A DNA stretch of 8,876 nucleotides. It comes from Streptomyces lilacinus (lineage in GTDB: Bacteria; Actinomycetota; Actinomycetes; Streptomycetales; Streptomycetaceae). The position numbers and the translations under genes are program-made. The stretch is taken from contig KL569390.1 in NCBI GenBank assembly GCA_000715685.1, positions 1 through 8,876 of the forward strand, written 5' to 3'. The notes beneath the pieces were generated by a model. It did not search any database. It had not been told where the DNA came from and saw only the letters and a program-made list of their open reading frames with translations. Shown here piece after piece: positions 1 to 4,947 of this stretch. How positions within the stretch are numbered: the first letter of the stretch is position 1; each line of letters opens with the position of its first letter.

Positions 1-636
1 CTCGATCAGCAGGAGGTAGCCGCCGATCCCGCAGACCACCAGGGCGTACGCCGACGGGGCGGCCAGCAGCCGCGGCACGCCCAGTACCGGCAGGAGGCGC
101 ACGGCGACGGCGACCAGGCCGAAGCACACCCCCGCGATGCCGCCCAGCACGGCCGCGCGCCCGCGCCGGACACGACGGCCCACCACCAGGCCCACGACGA
201 CGAGCACCAGCGCGACGCCCAGCACCACCAGCCGCATCCGTGTGTCGCCCGTGCCGGTGCCCTCGTGGCCCGCGGCGACCGCCAGCAGGGCCAGGCCGCA
301 GCACACCGCGGCGACGGCACCCCACTCCACGCGCCGCAGCCGGACGCCGAGCACGCCCGCCGCGACGACGGCGGTCACAGCAAGCGACGAGGCCAGGGCC
401 GCCTCCACCACGAACAGCGGGACCGCGCGCAGCGCCACCAGTTCGGCCACGAAGCCCAGCGTGTCCAGCCCGATGCCGGCGAGGAACGGCCACCGACGCA
501 GCGTCAGCACCAGCGTCCCCACCTCGGACGCAGGCGCCCCCTCCGCCGCCGCCGTCCGCGCCCCCATCGCCTGCAGCACGGTGGCCGTGCCCATGCACAC
601 GGCGGCACAGAAGGCCATCACGACGCCGAACACCAT
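1..636 (-). CDS. DMT/EamA-like integral membrane protein, C-terminus beyond the window
   Basis: Reading down from the ATG at 636 gives 212 codons without a stop to base 1, so the N-terminus is complete and the C-terminus lies outside. The product is strongly hydrophobic, with segments at about residues 1-24, 49-66, 72-98, 104-122, 134-153, 161-180 and 188-210. The arrangement of a short helix, a conserved Ala/Val-rich helix ending in GVRLRRVEW, then another helix and a charged loop resembles the drug/metabolite transporter (EamA-like, also NIPA-like) superfamily, whose members move small molecules or ions across the inner membrane. The substrate cannot be inferred. The start is the only sensible one in frame: upstream codons reach the TGA of the preceding serine hydrolase without another ATG or GTG. 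No good ribosome binding site is visible. It lies 69 nt downstream of the serine hydrolase on the same strand and could be co-transcribed, but a dyad in the gap could give it its own control. Confidence 0.75.
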   Translation of the reverse strand, partial: MVFGVVMAFCAAVCMGTATVLQAMGARTAAAEGAPASEVGTLVLTLRRWPFLAGIGLDTLGFVAELVALRAVPLFVVEAALASSLAVTAVVAAGVLGVRLRRVEWGAVAAVCCGLALLAVAAGHEGTGTGDTRMRLVVLGVALVLVVVGLVVGRRVRRGRAAVLGGIAGVCFGLVAVAVRLLPVLGVPRLLAAPSAYALVVCGIGGYLLLIE

Positions 637-661
637 GCACGCACGGTAACGGCCGGGCGCG

Positions 662-679
662 GTCGCACCATGGTGTGAC
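662..679. promoter_or_regulatory. 18-bp near-perfect dyad between serine hydrolase and membrane protein genes
   Basis: The sequence GTCGCACCATGGTGTGAC is palindromic apart from one mismatched pair (665/676), with no loop. It lies 25 nt upstream of the membrane protein ATG and 26 nt after the hydrolase stop. A loop-free dyad suits a protein operator better than a hairpin terminator, but no binding protein can be named. Confidence 0.35.
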
Positions 680-705
680 GCACGGGTCCCGACAGCCGAA
701 AGCGC

Positions 706-1932
706 TCACCGGGGCTTCGGCGCGTACGGCTTCCCGCAGAAGTACTGGTTGAGCGCGTCCAGCCCGGCGTAGATCATGCGCGCCACCTTCGGGTCGTTGC
801 GCTGGACGTTGATCGAGAGGGTCATCCGACGCCTCCCGTCCCGGTCGGCGAAGGCGAAGGTCTGGTACCCGGGGATCGAACCGGTCCCGCCCCACATCTC
901 GCCGCAGGTCAGTCCGGCCGACTCCAGCCCGAGGCCGTAGTGCGGGAAGACCGGTGCGTGCTGTGTGGCCACGCCCGTGCGCATCTGCTCCAGCGACGCC
1001 GGACGGACCAGCCGGCCGCCGAACAGGGCCTGGTAGAAGCGGTTGACGTCCCGGGCGTCGGAGACCAGCCCGTAGGCGGCCCAGGCGAAGGAGGGGTTGA
1101 GCTCGGTGATCGGCCGCAACGCTCCCGGGGCCCCCGGGTCCGCACCCGTGGGGAGGTAGTAGCCGGTCGCGTGCGGCCCGTGCAGCTCCGGGTCGGTCAG
1201 CGGCAGGAACGTACGGGTCATGCCGGCGGGCTCCAGCACCTGTCGTCGGAGCTCGTCCGCGAGCCCGTGCCCGGTGACCTTCTCGATCAGCATGCCGAGG
1301 ACGATGTAGCCGGCGTTGGAGTACGTGAACGGCGGCCCGGGCTCGTGCTTCGGGCCCAGACCGTCCGCCAGGGCCACGAGCCGCTCCGGCCGGTACGTGC
1401 GCTTGCCGTAGACCGCGGGATCCTTGAACTCGTCGTGGTCGACGTAGTCGGCCAGCCCGCCGGTGTGGTTCAGCAACTGACGGACCGTGATGCGGTCGGC
1501 CTCGCCGACCACGCCGGGCAGCCAGTCCCCGACCGGGCGGTCGAGCCCCAGCCGTCCCGCCTCGGCCAGCCGCATCACCGTCGTCGCCACCACCCCCTTG
1601 GTCAGGCTCGCGATGCGGAACCGCGCGTCGGGCGGGACCTCGCGCCCCGTCCACAGATCGGCGACGCCGCTGGTGACGGTCCAGGACCCCGTGCTGTCGT
1701 CGACCCGCGCCAGGACCCCGGGAGCACCCGCCGCCACCACGGCGTCCAACGCCTTCCGCACCTCGGCGCGCGTGTCGGCCCCGGTCCGCTCCCGCTGCGC
1801 CGCCACGGGTGCGGCGGGCTCGGGTCGCGCGAACGCGTTCGGCAGCGGCCCGGCCAGTAAGCCGGTGATCACCCCCCACCCGACGATAGCCCTCGCCGCC
1901 GTCCGGCCTCTGCCGTACCCGCCACGCCTCAT
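706..1932 (-). CDS. Secreted serine hydrolase, class C beta-lactamase / DD-peptidase fold
   Basis: This 408-residue protein belongs to the serine beta-lactamase-like superfamily (Pfam Beta-lactamase), which includes Streptomyces R61 DD-carboxypeptidase and family VIII esterases. A signal peptide is clear: Arg-rich start (residues 2-14), hydrophobic core at 15-30, and a likely cleavage site after Ala-Phe-Ala (33-35). The catalytic Ser-Leu-Thr-Lys tetrad is at 109-112 (Ser109 nucleophile, Lys112), followed by LLNHTGGL (153-160) and the Tyr-Ser-Asn motif at 204-206. The third motif, usually His/Lys-Thr-Gly, reads Gly-Thr-Gly at 349-351 within WGGTGSIPGY. Cys343 and Cys399, the only cysteines, could form a disulfide. 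The ATG at 1932 has GGAGGG at 1939-1944, spaced 6 nt. Codon 25 is TTA (1858-1860), rare in Streptomyces. Peptidase, beta-lactamase and esterase activities cannot be separated by sequence; DD-peptidase or esterase is more likely than true beta-lactamase. Confidence 0.9.
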   Translation of the reverse strand: MRRGGYGRGRTAARAIVGWGVITGLLAGPLPNAFARPEPAAPVAAQRERTGADTRAEVRKALDAVVAAGAPGVLARVDDSTGSWTVTSGVADLWTGREVPPDARFRIASLTKGVVATTVMRLAEAGRLGLDRPVGDWLPGVVGEADRITVRQLLNHTGGLADYVDHDEFKDPAVYGKRTYRPERLVALADGLGPKHEPGPPFTYSNAGYIVLGMLIEKVTGHGLADELRRQVLEPAGMTRTFLPLTDPELHGPHATGYYLPTGADPGAPGALRPITELNPSFAWAAYGLVSDARDVNRFYQALFGGRLVRPASLEQMRTGVATQHAPVFPHYGLGLESAGLTCGEMWGGTGSIPGYQTFAFADRDGRRRMTLSINVQRNDPKVARMIYAGLDALNQYFCGKPYAPKPR

Positions 1933-1980
1933 GCCGCGCCCTCCGTCACGCGTTCCTGCAACGGTCTTGATGGTCCTCCG

Positions 1981-2029
1981 GGTTGAGGAGACGGGTCATC
2001 GGACCGGACGGTCGTTGAGGGTCATCCGA
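1981..2029. repeat. Imperfect direct repeat with central dyad upstream of the serine hydrolase
   Basis: GTTGAGG followed by GGTCATC and GA occurs twice (1982-2003 with six extra bases between the blocks, and 2014-2029 with the blocks fused). Between them is GACCG-GA-CGGTC (2002-2013), a perfect 5-bp dyad. The block lies 50 to 100 nt upstream of the hydrolase start, where its promoter should be. No convincing -35/-10 pair was found, so a regulatory role is inferred from position only. Confidence 0.25.
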
Positions 2030-2053
2030 AGTGTTCAGCGCGCGTCATCCCGC

Positions 2054-2091
2054 AAGCGGATGCGGTCGGCGGCGTCGTGCCGATGCCGCTT
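2054..2091. terminator. Candidate hairpin terminator at the end of the MarR gene
   Basis: AAGCGG (2054-2059) pairs with CCGCTT (2086-2091), and CGG (2063-2065) with CCG (2080-2082), across a symmetric 3-nt internal mismatch and a GC-rich loop. It touches the MarR stop codon. No T-run follows, as is common for actinomycete terminators, so the call is tentative. Confidence 0.35.
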
Positions 2092-2594
2092 CAGCCGGCG
2101 GTGAGGTTGCGTTCCAGGAGACTCAGCAGTCGGGCCAGGTCGCGACGGTCGTCGTCGGTGAGTCCGGCGAGGGTGCGGTCCTCCAGCTCCTGCCACACCT
2201 GCCCCACCTCTGCGCGCAGCGCTTCGCCCGCCGCCGTGGTCTCGACGAGCACGGCACGGCGGTCGTCGGGGGAGGGGCGGCGGCTGACGAGTCCGGCCTG
2301 CTCGAGTCGCTGGACCATGCGGGTCACGGTCGAGGCGTCGATGCCCAGCAGTTTGATCAGTTCGGACTGGCGCTGCGGGCCGACCTCCCACAGCCGCATC
2401 ATCAGCAGCTCCTGACCGGGGTAGAGCCCGAGGCGGCGCAGCAGCTGCCCGGCGGTGACGCGGTGGGACCGGGCGACGCGGGAGATGGCGTGGCTGATCT
2501 CCCCGCATTCCATGCCGCACGCCACGGCGGGAGACGGCGTGGTCGGGGCGGGGGATGCGTCGGGGTCGGTCGGCGGCGGGGTGGGGCCGGGCAT
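2091..2594 (-). CDS. MarR-family winged-helix transcriptional regulator
   Basis: This 167-residue protein has the MarR winged helix-turn-helix: helices from about 32 to 70 (the first also used for dimerisation), the HTH at about 76-101 (SELIKLLG, then recognition helix DASTVTRMVQRLEQAG), and the beta-wing at 102-118 with the characteristic Asp-Asp-Arg-Arg (110-113). A final helix from about 145 completes the dimer interface. The N-terminus is a Pro/Thr-rich, probably disordered tail of about 22 residues. Two cysteines, Cys26 and Cys30, lie just before the first helix; some MarR proteins (OhrR, for example) sense oxidants through Cys, so a redox or electrophile sensor is possible. The ATG at 2594 is preceded by AGAGAGAAG, a weak binding site. 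The gene faces the ene-reductase, and two matching dyads in the shared promoter region suggest that it represses both genes and is released by an electrophilic ligand; this is inference. Confidence 0.9.
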   Translation of the reverse strand: MPGPTPPPTDPDASPAPTTPSPAVACGMECGEISHAISRVARSHRVTAGQLLRRLGLYPGQELLMMRLWEVGPQRQSELIKLLGIDASTVTRMVQRLEQAGLVSRRPSPDDRRAVLVETTAAGEALRAEVGQVWQELEDRTLAGLTDDDRRDLARLLSLLERNLTAG

Positions 2595-2610
2595 GAGCGC
2601 GCTTCTCTCT

Positions 2611-2642
2611 GTGGGGGAGGCCTTCGGTGGGGGAGGCCTTCG
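2611..2642. repeat. Perfect 16-bp tandem duplication in the MarR leader
   Basis: GTGGGGGAGGCCTTCG occurs twice with no gap (2611-2626 and 2627-2642). Each unit contains the palindrome AGGCCT. The two copies fill most of the space between the candidate marR -10 element and its ribosome binding site, so they would lie in the 5' leader. They look like a recent slippage duplication. Confidence 0.9.
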
Positions 2643-2648
2643 ACACCA

Positions 2649-2654
2649 TTATGT
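2649..2654 (-). promoter_or_regulatory. Candidate -10 element of the MarR gene
   Basis: On the minus strand these bases read CATAAT, one change from the TATAAT consensus. No good -35 is seen 17-18 bases upstream. Operator dyad 1 would lie between the -10 and -35 positions, so a bound protein would block the promoter. Confidence 0.4.
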
Positions 2655-2665
2655 TGGCCGGCCAA
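2654..2665. promoter_or_regulatory. Operator dyad 1 (candidate MarR site)
   Basis: TTGGCCGGCCAA is a perfect 12-bp palindrome next to the marR -10 element and overlapping the likely -35 region of the ene-reductase promoter. A second near-identical dyad lies 44 bp away, about four helical turns, so both would face the same side of the DNA. A MarR dimer is the natural ligand given the divergent arrangement. Confidence 0.6.
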
Positions 2666-2674
2666 GTAATGCGC

Positions 2675-2680
2675 TACAGT
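2675..2680 (+). promoter_or_regulatory. Candidate -10 element of the ene-reductase gene
   Basis: TACAGT fits the TAnnnT pattern of vegetative promoters. A -35-like TTGGCC at 2654-2659 is 15 bases upstream, shorter than ideal, and coincides with operator dyad 1. Transcription would begin near 2687, just before dyad 2. Confidence 0.35.
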
Positions 2681-2692
2681 GGGCCCACGCCA

Positions 2693-2714
2693 AATGCTTG
2701 GCCAGCCAACTATT
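2693..2714. promoter_or_regulatory. Operator dyad 2 (candidate MarR site)
   Basis: The sequence has the form AAT-N2-TTGGC-N2-GCCAA-N2-ATT. Its core TTGGCCAGCCAA (2698-2709) differs from dyad 1 by one base. It lies between the candidate start of transcription and the ene-reductase ribosome binding site, a position suited to repression. Confidence 0.6.
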
Positions 2715-2731
2715 CATGGAGTGAAACAGAC

Positions 2732-3799
2732 ATGACCACCGCCTTCGACCCCATCGACCTGGCCGGACACCGGCTCGCCAACCGCATCGCCATGGCGCCG
2801 ATGACCCGCAGCCGCGCCGGCGAGGGGGGTACGGCCACCGATTTGACCGCCGAGTACTACGCGCAGCGCGCGTCCGCCGGCCTGATCATCACCGAGGGCA
2901 TCCAGCCCTCCGTCGTGGGCCAGGGCTACCCCTGGACCCCGGGGCTGCACAGCGCCGAGCAGGTCGCGTCCTGGCGCAAGGTCACCGACGCGGTGCACGC
3001 CGCGGGCGGCCGGATCTTCGCGCAGCTCATGCACACCGGCCGGGTCGGCCACCCCGTCCTGCTGCCCGACGGCCTGACCCCGGTGGCCCCCTCCGCGATC
3101 GCCGCCGAGGGCCGCGTCTTCACCGCCGAGGGCATGAAGGAGTTCGTCACCCCCCGCGAGCTGACGGACCAGGAGATACGCGCCACCGTCACCGACTTCG
3201 CCACTGCCGCGCGCCACGCGATCGAGGCCGGCTTCGACGGGGTCGAGCTGCACGGCGCCAACGGCTACCTGATCCACCAGTTCCTGGCGCCCAACGCCAA
3301 CCGGCGCACCGACGCGTGGGGCGGCACCACGGAGAACCGCCTCCGCTTCGCCCTCGAGGTCGTCGAGGCCGTCGTCGCCGAGATCGGTGCCGGCAGGACC
3401 GCGCTGCGCATCTCCCCGTCGAACCCGTTCAACACGATCGAGGAGACCGACGCCGCGCGCACCTACGCCGCGCTGGTCGACGCGATCGAGCCGCTGGGCC
3501 TGGCCTACCTGCACGTCCTGGAAGCCGTCGACATCCGCGAGATCACCCTCGACCTGCGCAAGCGGTTCTCCGGCACGCTCCTCGTCAACGCCTTCACCGA
3601 CGGACCGACCGGCCCCGACGCCCTGTCGGTCGTCGAGGACGGCATCGCCGACATGATCTCCTACGGCTCGCTGTTCGTCTCCAACCCGGACCTGCCCGCC
3701 CGCCTGAAGGCCGGCGGCCCGTTCACCGCCCCCGACCCCGAGACCCTCTACGGCGGCGGCGCCAAGGGCTACACCGACTACCCGGCGCTGGCCGGCTGA
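2732..3799 (+). CDS. Old Yellow Enzyme-family alkene reductase (NADH:flavin oxidoreductase)
   Basis: This 355-residue protein is an FMN-dependent ene-reductase of the OYE/NemA type. Such cytosolic enzymes use NAD(P)H to reduce activated C=C bonds of enals, enones, maleimides or nitro compounds. The TIM-barrel landmarks are in order: APMTRSRA (22-29, Thr25 near the flavin), Gln98 in [21 protein letters not shown] (174-185; His174 and Asn177 bind the substrate carbonyl, Tyr179 is the usual proton donor), NRRTDAWGG (190-198), Arg226 in LRIS, and the C-terminal phosphate-binding region [11 protein letters not shown] (311-321), where position 313 is Ser while many homologues have Arg. The ending GYTDYPAL is typical of the NemA-like group. 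The ATG at 2732 has GGAG at 2718-2721; an open frame back to 2627 runs through the operators and promoter and is rejected. It is divergent from the MarR gene and probably repressed by it. The natural substrate is unknown. Confidence 0.93.
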   Translation: MTTAFDPIDLAGHRLANRIAMAPMTRSRAGEGGTATDLTAEYYAQRASAGLIITEGIQPSVVGQGYPWTPGLHSAEQVASWRKVTDAVHAAGGRIFAQLMHTGRVGHPVLLPDGLTPVAPSAIAAEGRVFTAEGMKEFVTPRELTDQEIRATVTDFATAARHAIEAGFDGVELHGANGYLIHQFLAPNANRRTDAWGGTTENRLRFALEVVEAVVAEIGAGRTALRISPSNPFNTIEETDAARTYAALVDAIEPLGLAYLHVLEAVDIREITLDLRKRFSGTLLVNAFTDGPTGPDALSVVEDGIADMISYGSLFVSNPDLPARLKAGGPFTAPDPETLYGGGAKGYTDYPALAG

Positions 3800-3831
3800 G
3801 CGGTCCTCGCCCCGGCCGACCCGTGGACGGC

Positions 3832-3858
3832 GCGGGGGCAGCGAACTGTCGCCCCCGC
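3832..3858. terminator. Hairpin between convergent genes, candidate bidirectional terminator
   Basis: GCGGGGGC (3832-3839) and GCCCCCGC (3851-3858) form a perfect 8-bp stem with an 11-nt loop. It is 32 nt after the ene-reductase stop and touches the TAG of the convergent XRE regulator, so it could end both transcripts. There is no U-tract. Confidence 0.55.
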
Positions 3859-4766
3859 TACCCCTGCGCCCTCGTCCGCGGCTCGGCCTTCCTCGCGGAG
3901 CCGTCCGGCTCGCCGGCCCCGCCGGCATCGGGGGCCGCCAGATCGAGCAGCGTCATCGCGTCGTGGTCGGGACTGCCGGGCGGGGCCATGTAGATCACCA
4001 CGCGCTGCCCGTCCGTCCGGTTCAGGCTCATCACCTCGTGAGTGAGCGTCATCGTGCCCACGAGCGGATGGTGGAAGGTCTTCGAACCCTCGCCGATCGA
4101 GCGCACCTCGTAGCGCTCCCACAGGCGGTTGAAGTCGGGGCTCTTGACGACCAGCTCACCGATGAGCGCGGCCAGGTCCGGCGCGTCCGGATCGCTGCCC
4201 GCGAAGGCGCGCAGCTGGGCGACGCCCCCCTTGGCCTTCTGCTCCCAGTCCGGAAACAGCGTGCGGGCCGCCGGGTGCAGGAACGTGTACCGGATGGTGT
4301 TGCGCTGGCGGGCGGGCCAGTCGGCCATGCCGTGCAGCAGGCGCAAGCCGCCGGGATTCGCCGCCAGCAGGTCATTCGTACGCCCCACGACGTAGGCGGG
4401 GTTCGGCCGGACCGTCTCCAGGAGCTGTTTCACGCTGGCACGCACGGTGCGGGACAACGGCGGACGGGGCTCGGGGGCGCGGCGTGCCGCCTGGGCCGCG
4501 AGATCGCGGAAGTAATCGCGCTCCTCGTCGTCCAGCCGCAGGGCGCGGGCCAGTGCTTCGACGACGGCGGGGCCGGGTCGGGTCTCCTTGCCGCGTTCCA
4601 GGCGCGTGTAGTAGTCCACGCTCACGCCCGCGAGCGTGGCCAGTTCCTCGCGGCGCAGTCCGGGGGTGCGTCGCACCCCCGGCCCGGTCGGCAGTCCCAC
4701 GTCGGCGGGGCGCACACCGCCGCGTCGGGCCCGCAGAAAGCGTCCCAGCTCCGTCTGTTCGGTCAT
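3858..4766 (-). CDS. XRE-family regulator with MmyB-like (MLTR) ligand-binding domain
   Basis: This 302-residue protein has two parts. Residues 5-78 are an XRE helix-turn-helix in the form typical of MmyB-like regulators ([39 protein letters not shown], then ALARAL). Residues about 105-272 match the MmyB-like transcription regulator ligand-binding (PAS-like) domain: [16 protein letters not shown], the [21 protein letters not shown] segment, [16 protein letters not shown], and a C-terminal strand region ending [15 protein letters not shown]. The tail (278-302) is low-complexity. The ATG at 4766 starts the conserved region; an open frame back to 4877 encodes non-conserved Arg/Ala-rich sequence and is rejected. 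No clear ribosome binding site precedes the ATG, and a perfect 7-bp inverted repeat straddles it, suggesting self-repression. It is divergent from the Mmr-like exporter; MmyB is known from the methylenomycin cluster, which also contains mmr. Control of the exporter is inference, and it could activate or repress. Confidence 0.92.
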   Translation of the reverse strand: MTEQTELGRFLRARRGGVRPADVGLPTGPGVRRTPGLRREELATLAGVSVDYYTRLERGKETRPGPAVVEALARALRLDDEERDYFRDLAAQAARRAPEPRPPLSRTVRASVKQLLETVRPNPAYVVGRTNDLLAANPGGLRLLHGMADWPARQRNTIRYTFLHPAARTLFPDWEQKAKGGVAQLRAFAGSDPDAPDLAALIGELVVKSPDFNRLWERYEVRSIGEGSKTFHHPLVGTMTLTHEVMSLNRTDGQRVVIYMAPPGSPDHDAMTLLDLAAPDAGGAGEPDGSARKAEPRTRAQG

Positions 4767-4775
4767 GTCGAACAG
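4755..4775. promoter_or_regulatory. Inverted repeat across the XRE regulator start codon
   Basis: CTGTTCG (4755-4761) and CGAACAG (4769-4775) are perfect 7-bp arms around a 7-nt spacer centred on the start codon (4764-4766). The 14-bp spacing between arm centres fits a dimeric HTH protein. It could be an autoregulatory operator, or an mRNA hairpin that hides the start. Confidence 0.45.
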
Positions 4776-4886
4776 TCTGCCAGCGCCCCGCCCGGCCCCG
4801 GTCGCCCGGTGGGGGGCCCTCTCGCACCCCCGCACGGCACACCCCGGAAGGGCGCGGTCTGCCTCCCGCCGGCACACCGGGCGAAG

Positions 4887-4898
4887 GTTGTTTCCAAC
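4887..4898. promoter_or_regulatory. Short inverted repeat upstream of the exporter gene
   Basis: GTTG-TTTC-CAAC lies about 50 nt before the exporter start, in a small AT-richer island of the 181-bp divergent spacer. It is a possible operator or part of a promoter. The arms are only 4 bp, so chance is not excluded. Confidence 0.25.
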
Positions 4899-4947
4899 AG
4901 GGCGTCAGCACACGGCCCGTACGGAATGCACCGAGAGGAACGACCGC

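Noticed and set aside
706..1932. Calling the serine hydrolase a beta-lactamase resistance gene
   Set aside because: The fold is shared with DD-peptidases and esterases, and the third motif lacks the Lys of class C beta-lactamases, so antibiotic hydrolysis cannot be claimed.
2627..2731. An N-terminal extension of 35 residues on the ene-reductase
   Set aside because: It would run through both operator dyads and the candidate promoter, and the ATG at 2732 has its own ribosome binding site and starts at the conserved N-terminus.
2714..3928. A 404-codon minus-strand frame opposite the ene-reductase
   Set aside because: It is Gly/Val/Arg-rich with no family motifs, while the plus strand encodes a full OYE protein.
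4767..4877. A 37-residue N-terminal extension of the XRE regulator
   Set aside because: The added residues are Arg/Ala-rich and unlike the family, which starts just before the [11 protein letters not shown] segment.
4636..4947. A 104-residue N-terminal extension of the exporter
   Set aside because: It overlaps the regulator gene, is Arg/Ser/Pro-rich, and the GTG at 4948 has a well-spaced GAGAGGA.
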